64,000 nucleotides of DNA from Lycium barbarum (lineage: Eukaryota > Streptophyta > Magnoliopsida > Solanales > Solanaceae), in NCBI RefSeq assembly GCF_019175385.1, contig NC_083341.1:65815800-65879799 (forward strand), read 5' to 3'. Made by a program: the position numbers and the translations under genes. Shown one piece after another: positions 32,517 to 44,768 of the stretch (the first letter of the stretch is position 1; every line of letters starts with the position of its first letter). The notes below the pieces were generated by a model that saw nothing but the letters and a program-made list of their open reading frames with translations, ran no database searches and was not told where the DNA came from.

Positions 32517-33689
32517 GAAAAAAGGGCTTTAACTTGCAAAAGAGGTCGCACAAGTACAAAAGAAAGGGACAATAAAACAAATTAGATCAGCGTCAGAGCA
32601 CACAAATACTAAGCACAGACATAGTGCAACGCTTAGGGAAGGATTAGTCACTCCTTACCCAAATAATATCATACTCTTTTCCCAAGCCTACATTACAACA
32701 CCATAACAAGCCCTACGTGATTCTATGCAAAGGTTTCTCTCATTAGTGGATACTTACATGACGGCCAAGCTTATGGTATTACAATTGCAAGCATTGAACA
32801 TCTTTCTGAGTTTGAGTGTACTTCTCTAGATGTCTCAAAGTTCAAAAATACTGAATATGTGTGAAAAGAGACTTTCTTTCTGGTGAGGGCACTTGAAACA
32901 TGAGGATAGGTATAGTTCATAATCCTTGTTTGAAGCAAAATGAACCAATCTTGTCGATCTTTAGGTATGTCTGAGGTACCACTTGAAGCTATAGGAATTA
33001 CCAATAAGTCAATCTTGGTTTGTTGGACGATAAATAATGGTGAATTCTTATGCACAATACTAATTGTTGGTAGCAACTGAAGTCGGGGCATGTTATATCA
33101 ATCATTGTTATTATTAAAAAAAAAAACAATTTTGCTGGATTTTGCTTTCGTGATTTTTTCTTAATTTTGTTTTTTATCGTTGCACAGTAAATATAGTTCA
33201 ATGTTGTTGTGTTGTTACTAACTCTACGAGGTATCAACATCTGGTCTTACCATGAAAGATCCTCGTATTTCTCCGCTGAAGCATGAAATTGGGAGAACAT
33301 TTTTTAGTAGCTTAAAAAAAAAATAATAATAAAAAAAAAAAGCAAGTGCACATCACTTTCCGCTGGAAGTATGCGAATTTTTGTTTGTTTAAACTGGGAC
33401 AGAATTTTTGAGGGGGCCCTCAAAAATTCCACCAATGGCACATTTTGAGAGAAAAGGCACGGGCTCATCCGGCCCCACAGTAGGACACTGCATTGGCTCG
33501 TCCAGCCCCACAACAGGACATCGAGGGCGTCATAGTCTAAAGGCATCATTCTCATCGCCTAAAGGCACCATTTCATGGCCCAAGGACCTTACCTTCTGCA
33601 CTTCATTCGCGCCGAAGCAAAGGCGTTACCCTCCACACCAGCATTACTTTATTATTTTCAAATGCCTCTGCGTATGCTCGCAGCCGCAT

Positions 33690-35530
33690 TGCATTGCACC
33701 TGCATTGCTCACCGCCTTTTATTACTGCCTGGGCCATGCACCGCCCTTTTAAATTTCTGCATAAGGCTGTGCACCGCCTTTCATATGATGCATGGGCTGC
33801 GCACCGCCCTTTGCATCGCTTTCATATATTACATGGGCCATGCACCTCCCTTTGTAATTTCTGCATAAGGCTGAGCACCGCCTTTCATGTTGTATGGGCT
33901 GCGCACCGCCCATTTAAATTTCTGCATAAGGTTGCTCACCGCCTTTCATGTTGTATGGGCTGCGCACCGCCCATTTAAATTTCTGCATAAGGTTGCTCAC
34001 CGCTTTTCATATGTTACATGGGCCATGCACCGCCCTTTGTAATTTCTGCATAAGGCTGAGCACCGTCTTTCATATGATGCATGGGCTGCGCACCGCCCTT
34101 TGCATCGCTTTCATATATTACATGGGCCATGCACCGCCCTTTGTAATTTCTGCATAAGGCTGAGCACCGCCTTTCATGTTGTATGGGCTGCGCACCGCCC
34201 ATTTAAATTTCTGCATAAGGTTGCTCACCGCCTTTCATATGTTACATGGGCCATGCACCGCCCTTTGTAATTTCTGCATAAGGCTGAGCACCGTCTTTCA
34301 TATGATGCATGGGCTGCGCACCGCCCTTTGCATCGCTTTCATATGTTACATGGGCCATGCACCGCCCTTTGTAATTTCTGCATAAGGCTGAGCACCGCCT
34401 TTCATATGATACATGGGCTGCGCACCGCCCTTTGCATCGCTTTCATATATTACATGGGCCATGCACCGCCCTTTGTAATTTCTGCATAAGGCTGAGCACC
34501 GCCTTTCATGTTGTATGGGCTGCGCACCGCCCATTTAAATTTCTGCATAAGGTTGCTCACCGCCTTTCATATGTTACATGGGCCATGCACCGCCCTTTGT
34601 AATTTCCGCATAAGGCTGAGCACCGCCTTTCATATGATGCATGGGCTGCGCACCGCCCTTTGCATCGCTTTCATATATTACATGAGCCATGCACCGCCCT
34701 TTGTAATTTCTACATAAGGCTGAGCACCGCCTTTCATGTTGTATGGGCTGCGCACCGCCCATTTAAATTTCTGCATAAGGTTGCTCACCGCCCTTTGCAT
34801 CGCTTTCATATGTTACATGGGCCATGCACCACCCTTTGTAATTTCTGCATAAGGCTGAGCACCGCCTTTCATACGATGCACGGGCTGCGCACCGCCCTTC
34901 GCATCGCTGTCATATGTTACATGGGTCATGCACCGCCCTTTGTAATTTCTGCATAAGGCTGAGCACTGCCTTTCATGTTGTATGGGCTGTGCACCTCCCA
35001 TTTAAATTTCTGCATAAGGTTGCTCACCGCCTTTCATATGTTACATGGGCCATGCACCGCCCTTTGTAATTTCTGCATAAGGCTGAGCACCGTCTTTCAT
35101 ATGATGCATGGGCTGCGCACCGCCCTTTGCATCGCTTTCATATGTTACATGGGCCATGCACCGCCCTTTGTAATTTCTGCATAAGGCTGAGCACCGCCTT
35201 TCATATGATGCATGGGCTGTGCACCGCCCTTTGCATCGCTTTCATATGTTACATGGGCCATGCACCGCCCTTTGTAATTTCTGCATAAGGCTGAGCACCG
35301 CCTTTCATACGATGCACGGGCTGCGCACCGCCCTTCGCATCGCTTTCATATGTTACATGGGCCATGCACCGCCCTTTTGTAATTTTTGCATGGGCTGCGC
35401 ACCGCCCTTTTGTAATTTCTGCATAAGGCTGAGCACCGCCCTTTTGTAATTTCTGCATAAGGCTGAGCACCGCCTTTTATATGTTGCACGGGCCGCGCAC
35501 CGCCGTTTGAAAATTTCTGCATAATACATC
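33690..35530. repeat. Minisatellite array with higher-order structure
   Basis: About 1.8 kb made of two related subunits: CATGCACCGCCCTTTGTAAT plus CTGCATAAGGCTGAGCACCG (about 62 bp), and GGGCTGCGCACCGCCCTTTG plus CATCGCTTTCATAT (about 42 bp). A third variant carries CCCATTTAAATTTCTGC. They alternate as composite units of about 104 and 126 bp, with homologous positions spaced 228, 332 and 467 bp apart. The array opens long frames on both strands that simply echo the repeat. It lies in the 3' part of the LARD interior, the region known in Ogre and Tat elements for variable tandem repeats. Confidence 0.9.
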
Positions 35531-35559
35531 GCACCGCATCTGCCTTGTTTTATTATTAT

Positions 35560-35830
35560 TTTCTTAATGCCCCTGCGTATGCTCGCAGCCGCATTGCACT
35601 GCACCTGCATTGTTTTATTGTTTTCAAATGCCCCTGCGTATGCTCGCAGACGCATTGCACCGCACCTGCATTTGTTTGTTTTAAATGCCCTGCGTATGCT
35701 CGCAGATGCACTGCACATACATTGCATCATTACTTTGCGAATGCTCGCAAATGCACTGCACATACATTGCATCATTACTTTGCGAATGCTCGCAAACACA
35801 CTGCACATGCATTGCATTATCACTTTCAGA
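35560..35830. repeat. Second minisatellite (GTATGCTCGCAGNCGCATTG)
   Basis: Two or three units of about 65-70 bp with CCCTGCGTATGCTCGCAG, then three units of about 46 bp with TTTGCGAATGCTCGCAAA and TGCACATACATTGCATCATT. The first unit type also stands directly before the large array (33660-33710), so the two repeats interleave. Confidence 0.85.
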
Positions 35831-36291
35831 TACCCTTCAAACGCATTGCATCATGCCTTAAAAAAAAAAAAACGTCCATTAGTTATCACCTTTCGAACTA
35901 CATTGACCTGATTCTCATGATTGACGAGATATGTAGGAAGCTCTATGCAGAGTTCGGTCACATCAGGGCGAGAATCATTCTTTCTCCAACAAGTATGCAA
36001 TCTTGCACCCTCCCAGTATCTCGTAGCTCGATACTGGGGCAATTTTGGAAGCGACAACGTGGGTATGCGAACATTTTTTTTTTCGGCCCTGAACAATCCT
36101 TCCCGTTTTATCATTTTTCTTTTCATTGCAACCCTACCTACAGACTGAGAGTATTGTCAAAGCTCTACCAACGTCTGGCCTCTTTCTCCGTACATATCCT
36201 TTTAACAATTCTTTGTCGACCCAAAATAGGCTACATGTCAACGTCTTCGTCCGAAAACTCTTTCATCGTCTCCGGTCGAAGAGGGACAAGT

Positions 36292-38916
36292 TGTTGACAC
36301 CTAATTTTGGCTCGACGTGCTTAAAATTAACGTTTTGGGGGCCCTGATTCGTTAAAGAGCACGAAATACATTTTTACACATTTTTACATTTTTTCAACAA
36401 TTTATTGATGATTATCCTTATTTTAGGAATTTTCTCAATTTATTGGCATTTTTTCAAGAATCATTATTTGCACATGTACAGCATAATACTACCATTTTTT
36501 GTGTAATTAAAAATTGTTTCTTAATTTTGTAGTGATACCTTTTCATATCTTACACATTAATATTTATATTTTATACTTACATCATTATTTATACATGTAG
36601 TAATTAACTATATTTTAGTACAGTCCGACAGTGCAGAAAAAAGCGGAGTAACTACTTTTTTTTTTTTTTTAAATACAGAGCAAAATTCAATCAAATCAAG
36701 GTCTCGCCACTTTTTTTTAAAAAGTGGACATTTTGAGGTGATGGTTAGGTTTGGATTAGTTAAATGAAATAAGGGGACAAAGGGGTATGGCTTCATAATT
36801 TTTTTGGACAAAAAGGAAGGTTTGTTCACATTATAAGGAAAAGGGGGTTGATTTGCACAACACACACTTACACTTCTCAGATTTTTTCTTTCTTTCTTTC
36901 CCCTCATTATTCTCCATACCTAAAACATATCAGATTTTTCTCTCTCTCTCTAAAAAAACCTAAACATTTTCCCCCCCATTTCTCTCCTAGCCGCCGCCGA
37001 CCATCACCTTCACTGCCGCCGACCACCACTCCGGCGAACACGAACCACGACAACAATGCCTTCCACCTCCTTTTCGTCCCTTTCTCCATCGCTGCAACCA
37101 GCGAGCTCCACCAAAAATGACAACACCGTGAACCCCACTTCACTGCTCACCACTTCGTCCTCCCCTTCCCACTGCTCCGGCGAGGAGCTCCATCTCCAGT
37201 GAATCGGAGCAGCGAACAACAACTCCGTCTCCCAACCACAAACCACCACGCCGCAACCAACCAGCAGTCCTTTTCACTCTTTCCCTCTTCCCTATCACTG
37301 TTCCGATGGGCTGCAACCAGCCTCCGACGAACACCAACCCATATGATGCACATATATTTTTAGAAGGCCGGTTTTCTGTGCAAATTTTCTGTTTCATTTC
37401 TCCTAGGATTTTTTTTAGCACTTTTTGTCCGATCATAAAATCATTGTGCTAAAGGGGTCAGTTCATTTCATCTTTTGCTCTTTCCTTTACTTTGAGTCCC
37501 CTATGCTATATATATGTATATATCTATATGGATCTGTTTGCTAATTTGTTCTCTTTCTGCATATTCAAGATTTGAGCTTTGAGGTTTGTGCATTTTCAGC
37601 TTCCTCTAATAACGTGGGAAAAGTTAAAAGTAACAATAATGTGTGTTGTACAATGGTCCACCACCTAATAATTCTGTTTGGACAATAATGGGGAAAATGA
37701 TAAAAAAAAAGTAAGTATATTTTAAATCAAGTTGGCTGCAATTGCTGCCAGAAAGAAGTTTGATACAAAGTAAGTATATTTTAATATGTTGCTAGTTGTC
37801 ATTTAACTACTCTTATATTTTAACTCTTATTCTAAAGTTGCAATTTTTTACCTGTTTGGGGTTACCCTTTGCTGATTTCCTTAGTTCGCAGATTATATGG
37901 GAGACTGTGAACGTTCAGTCCCCCAAATGGCCGATGAAGAAATTTCCGTCGATTTCCAAGGCCTTTCATGTACAAAGACGGGTTTTTATTTTAAGTTTAT
38001 TCATTATTTCTTTAATTCATCCGATAGTTATTTATTTTCTTACTAACATTTTTATTAAGTCTCACGCAGGTATCCGGAGTTACTTTTTGAAGATGACACT
38101 CAAAAGAAGTTCAAATAGCTTCTTAAATTCTCTGTTTATATTTTTTACATTCTTAAATTATACAAGCATAAAATATAGTGAAACTTTACTTTTTAGGGTG
38201 CAGGTTGGTGGTATTTATTTATGATCTGCTTAGGTGATTGAAATTTTATGTGTTTTAGACAAATCAATATTAGGCATTTATTTTTGTAGCTAATATTCCT
38301 ATAGTTATCATGTTTTGCTAGAGTTTTAATTCAATAGCTTAGCACACTTAAGTGAATAAATAGGGTGATTTGCCTCAATATTTAGGCTTTATAATATACT
38401 TTCATAATTAATTGATTAGGCGTACATACTTAGCTAGTTAAATTAGTTAACTCACTTCGAGTGCAAAATAATTTCATGCCCATTTTTTATACCTTTGTCA
38501 CATACCCAAGCTTCTAAGTTGCACATAACTTTTTTTTAATAATTATTATAACACATGTATAAAATACGTATTGCATGATTATTTATGTGAATATTCATAT
38601 TATTCTTTAGCCTAAATTCTATTAATTTTTGTAAATAATAAAGCCTTTTACACATCCCTCGTATAGTTAAATTGGTCCAGCCGGGAACCACATTTGTGGA
38701 TTCTGAAGGATGCCTAACACCTTCCCTTCGGAATAATTTGAACCCTTACCTAGAATCTCACTTATTTTCGTAGACCATGTTAAGCTGCATATATTAATAA
38801 TTTATAGGTACCCTAGTATACCTTAAATGCTAGGTGGCGACTCTGTACATAATTAATTATTTTAGAGTTCCATAAGTTGTGCTTTGTTTAGCCTCCGGTT
38901 AAAATGGGGTGCAACA
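36292..38916 (+). repeat. 3' LTR of the Ogre-like LARD
   Basis: 2,625 bp, almost identical to 27850-30471; differences are mainly homopolymer length and single bases (for example near 36660, 37166, 37521 and 37706). Confidence 0.93.
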
Positions 38917-38921
38917 ATGGG

Positions 38922-39589
38922 TCGTAGAGATTAGCGGATATGATATCGAATATAAGCCTCAGACGGCCATTAAGTCCCAAATTTTGGCCGATTTAGTGGC
39001 AGATCTCACTCCGGTCATGGTCCCCGAGGTTGAGAAAGAACTTCTGCTGACCTCGGGAAGAGCTTCGGGTATTTGGTCGTTACACACGGACGGAGCCTCG
39101 AACCTCAGAGGTTCCGGGCTAGGAATCATCCTTAGAACTCCCGCCAGGGATGCCATTCGACAGTCCATTAGAACTATTAAATTGACTAACAATGAAGCCG
39201 AGTATAAGGCTATGATTGCAGGTTTGGAATTAGCTCGGAGTATGGGGGCCGAAATAATCGAAGCAAAATGCGACTCTCTCTTGGTCGTTAACCAGGTGAA
39301 TGGCGTCTTCAAGGTCAAAGACAAACGAATGCAAAGGTATCTGGAAAAAATCCAAGTGATACTACACCGGTTTAAAGAATGGACCATGCAGCATGTACCC
39401 AGGGAACAGAACAGCGAAGCCGATGCATTGACCAATTCGGGCTCTTCAGTCGAAGGGGAAGAAATTAACCCCGGCACCATGGTACAGTTAATGAATTCGG
39501 CGATAGAAACCAGGCATGCTGAAATAAACACGATGGGTCTAACATGGGATTGGCGCAACAAGTACGTCGAATACTTGCAGGATGGATAG
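38922..39589 (+). pseudogene. Retand RNase H 1 tail and archaeal-type RNase H
   Basis: Continues the RNase H connection interrupted at 27849 (WVVEISGYDIEYKP, QILADLVADLTP). The second RNase H then shows its four acidic positions: LHTDGASN, NNEAEYKAMIAGLELA, AKCDSLLVVNQ and EQNSEADALT. The second domain is the trait that marks the Tat lineage and degrades the RNA strand of the hybrid. The segment ends at a TAG (39587). The first codons after the TSD resume the frame left at 27849, so the nested insertion broke an otherwise continuous domain. Confidence 0.82.
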
Positions 39590-40786
39590 CTCCCGAGTGA
39601 CCTAAAAGAATCACGGTCACTGAGGACAAAAGCAGCACGATTCTGCTTAGTGGACGGCTAATTGTATCGACGGTCTTTCTTCGGGCCCTTGGCCAAATGT
39701 TTGGGTCCCGGAGAAACCGAGTATGTTATGAGAGAAGTCCACGAGGGGACCTGAGGAAATCACTCCGGTGCAGAAGCATTAGTCCGAAAAATTATCAGAG
39801 CCGGTTATTATTGGAACCGGATGGAGGAAGATTCGAAGAATTTTGTCCTGAAATGTGATGGGTGTCAAAGACATGCCCCAATGATTCACCAACCGGGGGA
39901 GTTGCTACACTCGGTGATGTCAAATTGGCCCTTCATGAAGTGGGGAATGGACATTGTTGGTCCACTGCCATGGGCACCAGGTAAGGCCAGTTTTATTTTA
40001 TTTATGATTGACTATTTATCTAAATGGGTTGAAGCGCAGGCCTTCGAAAAGATTAGGGAAAAGGAAGTTATTGACTTCATATGGGACCACATTATCTATC
40101 ATTTTGGCATCCCGACTGAGATAACTTGTGATAACGGTCCTCAGTTCGTTGGCAGCAAAGTCAATGATTTTCTCGAGGGGTTGAAGATCAAGAAAATTGT
40201 ATCAACTCCGTATGACCCGAGTGCAAACGGACAGGCAGAATCCACAAATAAAACAATAATTTAAAATCTAAGGAAAAGACTTGAAACATCGAAGCATCAC
40301 TGGAGGGAGGTGCTCCCGGAGGTATTGTGGGCTCACAGAACCACAGCAAAATCAAGTGCGGGAGAAACACCTTTCTCGTTGGTCTACGGGGCTGAAGCCC
40401 TCACCCCCGTAGAAGTTGGCGAACCGAGTCTCCGGTTCAGATACGCCACTGGTGAATCAAACGAGGAGGCCATGGCCATAAAACTCGACCTCACGGATGA
40501 ACTTCGCGAAAACGAGTTGGTCCGAATTGCAGCCCAGAAACAGAGAATGGAAAGGTACTACAACCGGAGGGCCAATTTTCGACATTTTCAAGTTGGGGAC
40601 TTGGTGCTTCGGAAAGTTACTTTGAACACCAAGAATCCCAACGATGGTAAGTTGGGTCCGAACTGGGAAGGGTCGTACAAGATAACCGCAATAACGGGTA
40701 AAGGGTCGTATCAGCTGGAATCCATGAATGGACAATGGTTGCACAATAACTGGAACGTGGCACATTTGAAGAGATACTACTGCTAA
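39590..40786 (+). pseudogene. Retand integrase
   Basis: The zinc-binding part is readable with stops at about 39660 and 39751; its H…H pair is in the VHEGT and NHSGAEALV stretches and the CC pair in CDGCQRH. The catalytic core is open: MDIVGPLPWAPGK (first Asp), ITCDNGPQFVGS (second Asp), DPSANGQAESTNK (Glu). A TAA follows at 40261. The C-terminal part continues (WAHRTTAKSSAGETPFSLVY, GDLVLRKVTLNTKNPNDGKL) and ends VAHLKRYYC at 40786. There is no chromodomain, as expected for Tat. It would insert the cDNA in the nucleus. Confidence 0.85.
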
Positions 40787-41919
40787 GGTATGGGCACTTG
40801 CCCTTGTGCTTATATTTTGCTAATCTTTCTTTTTTGCAGGAATTCGAGTACCGGATAAAGTTAGATGTTAGGTCTGAAAACACGTGTTGCACTCTTTTCC
40901 TTAGTACGGTTTTGTCCCAAATTGGGTTTTCCGACAAGGTTTTTAACGAGGCAACAAGTACAACATATTACTTGATAAAAACGAATGTAAGTATCCGGAA
41001 ATTCGGGGGTACCCTATGAGTGGGACTGGATAGTGCTTACCCGATCATGCAGCTCAGATAAACACTAGGGGACTACTATACCCACATCGAGGCTTACCCC
41101 AGTAAACAGAAAACGAAGCAGCTCAACAAAGCAGAACGCCATTAGGTCCACGAAATTTTATTTCTCACCTTCGTCCAAAACCAGACCTTCTGTATTAGCT
41201 TTCGATGCAAGGACCAAACGATCGGAATGAATCGTGTCCACTTAGTATTTGCTACGACAAAAACAGAAGGAAACGGACGAAATCGTCATATCATGTACGT
41301 ACAAATACTTACAATAAAAATATTATTGAAAATTCAGATTATTGCATTTCGGATATGACTTCTTGTTAAACACCCTACCCTGGTGATTACCGCCGAATTC
41401 CGGCATCGCTTTATTCAAATACCCTACACCGGGTACTACAGTCGAAATTCGACAAAAGCAACAAGCTCACATTAAACTGAGCCAAAATCTTTAACACCCT
41501 CGAATGGGGACTACTATATCAGAATTTGCTAAGGTTGGGATTCAGGTGTCCAAACCTAATCCATGATGAATGAATTGCCGAATAAATATCGGCCCAAAAA
41601 TGCCTAATGTGATTCGGAGACGTCTGAATTCACAGAGCATAATTAAGTCCCATGGGCAAACAACTTTATCTAATCCCCGAACAAATTATACCGGACAGAG
41701 TGAAAAGCCGATAACGAGGCATAAACCGGAAAAATATCTCCGAGCAAAAGTCATAACAAACACAGATCGAAGAATAAAGAAAATCAACAAGGAAAATGTG
41801 CATTCCATATATGTAAGGTTTTTTCCACCTGAAATTCCTACGAAGATAAAAAAGAAAAAAAAAAAAAAAAACAAGCCAAAAAGGCAAAGGCAAAATAAAG
41901 GCTAAGTACAAGCCCTGAT
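40787..41919. other. Spacer between integrase and antisense ORF
   Basis: Non-coding on both strands as far as I can judge, with an A-rich run at 41850-41870. It is the expected 3' spacer of Retand-like elements. Confidence 0.5.
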
Positions 41920-44768
41920 CTATCCGGTGCAGCTGGAACCAGAGCGCTCGGATACTGTCTGCTCGGAATCCTCAGAATCGGTATCAAGGGCTCTCTTGGC
42001 TTCCTCCTCGGTCTTTTTGGGTTCGAGTATCAGAGCCAGGAGGTCTCCAAAACCTTGTTGAGCTTGCTCGAGGGTGGCCCTCCAAGACTTCCACCGCTCA
42101 TACTCCACCGTAATCGTAGTATGGGCTTCGGCAGCCTCCACGTTCTTAAGGGCTTTTATCAAGTATACCTCAGCCTGGGCCAGTTTGTCCACCAATTCGG
42201 ATCTCTCAACATCGAGGATTCTTTGAACTTGAGTAGCCGACTCGAGCTCGGCCTTCAGGAATTCATTGGCCTCGGCTGTCTCCTCGAATTTGGTTTTGAG
42301 CTCATCGCATATTCGGGCCCTATCCTCGGCTTTCTGCTCGAATACCCTCAACTTGTCCTTGTACTTGGCATTCTCGGATTCAAGCCGTCGATGCCTCTCG
42401 GCCATGTTCACGGCATCAGTCTTGACCGAGTCAAGCTCCCCTCGAAGTTGAGAGATAGTGGCCTCGAGTTCACCAAGCCTCGAATAAAAACGAGCATTAT
42501 CTTGGCTGAGGCCGACCTTGTCCGCTTCCAGGAGCCGGTTCTTCTCAACCATTCCGGCCAACTCATCCTTTAACCGAAGGTTTTCGGCCTTCGCTGCTTC
42601 GAGCTCAGGTTGAAGGTTGGAAAGGGCAGCTGCTCGGTTTAACTGATCCTCCTTCACTTGCAAAAGATGCTGGAACTTCTCCGTTTCCCGACCCTGGGCG
42701 TGCAGCTGGCCCTTAAGGTCGTCAACCTCTTGCTGAACACGGATGAAGGCCTCATTGACGAGCACCACGCTCTGTGAAAGAAACGAGACGTTAAAAACTT
42801 GGAAAACAAGAAGGAAAAATTCACATCGAGTTATGGAAAGATAGGCTGATGAGCTTACTCGGCTGCCCGCGTGCATGCCCTCGTTAATAAGACTCTTCCA
42901 GGGGACCCCGGTCATCTTCGGTTTATCCGAGTCTGAGACGAGAGGCCTCAGGTAGCTTGCAACTCCCACAGGACGCGAAAAAAAACTGCAGTCCTCAGGG
43001 ACGGTAATCACGACCGATCTTGTCCTTCTAGGTTCCACACTCGGGGCCGGGAAGATGCGCACCAGGCTATCTCTTGCTCCAGTTTCGGTGGACTGGCTAG
43101 CTGCCCTCGTGACTCGAGGGATAGGGAGATGTCCGAAACTGGCAGCTTCCCCGGTAGCAGGAGGAGTATCCGAGAACATATCATCAAAGTTATCCGACCT
43201 CGAAGCTGGAGTTGGAGAAGTTGGAGTTGGAGAAGTTGGAGCAGCCTCAGCAGTCTAAGTAGAGGCAGGGACCTCGGAGGTTGCAGCAGTTTCGTCACCG
43301 GGCATTGGACCAGCGTCCATTGGAGCCTCGGTCTCGGGGACCGGCTCAATCCTCTGATCGGCTTCGGCAGCTGGTGCATGCCCGGACCTTCTGGTCCTTT
43401 GCAAGGGGGTCTTCTCGGATGAAGCACCACCTGAAATGTCAACATATTCAATCGACCTTAGAGGAGTCGGGTAAAGAACTTCTTCCCCACCTGTGTGCAA
43501 TGCCGGAGCTGACGGTCCTTCCCCGGCTGAAGGAAGAGGTGGAATGGTGGTATCCTCCTTCGGAATAGAAGCAATGGAAGGGGTCACACCGACCCTCCGA
43601 ATGAGGAAATCGGGCTCTATTTCATCTCTTAGAGTCCGAACGACGCTTCTTGCCCTCTTCTGCGGTATCTGCCCTTTATCCGAGGGCTTTCTTCGCCTTT
43701 TGTTGGCAGCAGCAATGATACGGGATGTACCCGCTGAATCAAATTCAGGAGCCGGCGTAGCTGGCTCGGCTGCTGGCTCCGGTCTGGGCTCCACTGAACC
43801 CTTAGGTAAACTTGAATACCGAAGAGGTTATGAAAAAGGGGAAAGGAAAGGGTAGAAAATGCGATAAATTCTGACCCAAGCATAGTATTACCGTGGTTTT
43901 GAGCGACCCATCGGCCACGTGACAGGTGCCCCATGTCCGTGCTGCATAGGTGTGTTGGCATAAAGAAGGGGAGCACCAATCTATTCATTCATGTTTCGTA
44001 CAGCCGGAGGTATCCATGCCACGACTGGTATAAAGAAGGGGAGAAATCGTGTTAATACGAAAGGGCAAGCGTTTGACAAAGCATTCAAGGGTAACTATTG
44101 AAAGAATTGAGAAACTTACGATTATCTTTCCACCTCTCCGGAAAGGGCATATAATCGGCCGGAATTATGTCCGCGGTCCTCACCCGGACGTAGCGCTCTA
44201 GACAACCTCGGTCTCTTTCTTCATCCATCTTCGAAACGATCGGGTTCCGGCTTCGCTTGGCGAGCTTTATCACACCCCCTCGGAACAACCTCAGGGAATA
44301 TAATCGGAGGCAGGCCACGGTCCTCCAGACTATCAGACCAATTTGGGCCAAGGTCACATTATATGTCCGACACATATCCAAAATAACCGGGTCGATTGGG
44401 GGGTCGAACTTGAGTGTAAAAAGATAGGTATAAACGTACAGGAAGCCCTCCCGATGATCGGTGATCGATTCGTCAGGCCCGGGGGCAAACACTTGCACCG
44501 GACGGTTATCCCATCCGCAATCAGCCCGAACTTGATCAAGTTTGTCCTCGGTAATGGAAGATGGATATCGCCTTACATCAAACCCTCTATCAGCAACCAG
44601 AGAAGGCTTCTCAACTTCAAACTCTTTGTTATAGTTGGGTTTGGACAGTATTATGTCCAAAGCAGTGGGCTCAATGACGGTTTTTCCCTTGGGTTGTGAA
44701 GTTGGCTCGATTCCTTGAGAAGAAACTGAGGGAACATCCTGGGTGGTGGTTTCGGTGTTGGCAGACAT
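41920..44768 (-). pseudogene. Antisense ORF (aORF) of the Retand element, spliced, with an in-frame stop
   Basis: On the minus strand, exon 1 (44768-44120) starts MSANTETTTQDVPSVSS and holds a globular region (GFLYVYTYLFTLKFDPPIDP). This resembles the 'putative gypsy type transposon' domain annotated in plant elements. It ends at a GTAAGT donor (44119). A degraded exon (about 44000-43892, RGRWVAQNHG) is followed by an 81-bp intron (43891-43811). The next exon is Pro/Glu-rich with KRRRKPSDKGQIPQKRARS, a possible nuclear signal, and is cut by TAG at 43257-43255. An 87-bp intron (42858-42772, GTAAGC…CACAG) leads to a long coiled coil ending in Glu/Ser-rich sequence. Such antisense ORFs are known in Tat elements; their role is unknown. 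Confidence 0.8.
42772..42858 (-). other. Probable intron in the antisense ORF
   Basis: Minus-strand GTAAGCTC donor, pyrimidine-rich TTTCTTTCACAG acceptor, 87 bp, AT-rich against GC-richer exons. It is divisible by three and read-through is open, but the hydrophobic peptide it would add interrupts the polar region next to the coiled coil, so an intron is more likely. Confidence 0.65.

Larger units (their letters stand above)
27850..38916 (+). mobile_element. Ogre-like LARD nested in the Retand RNase H
   Basis: LTRs of 2,622 and 2,625 bp (27850-30471 and 36292-38916) start TGTTGACACC and end GGTGCAACA, with a perfect ATGGG TSD. The PBS TGGCGACTCTGCTGGGGA (30475-30492) is the type used by Ogre elements (tRNA-Arg). 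The 5.8-kb interior has no gag, protease, RT or integrase motif in any frame. It holds homopolymer runs and tandem repeats, so the element is a large retrotransposon derivative (LARD). I count only about ten differences between the LTRs, so insertion is very recent. A polypurine tract GAAGAGGGACAAGT precedes the 3' LTR. Confidence 0.93.

Noticed and set aside
33690..35530. Several open frames on both strands in the repeat array, with repeated peptides
   Set aside because: They arise because the repeat units lack stops; there is no domain, and both strands are open alike.
33690..35830. Regular repeats that could suggest a CRISPR array
   Set aside because: The spacers are themselves repeated, units are contiguous, no cas genes are present, and the context is a plant retrotransposon.
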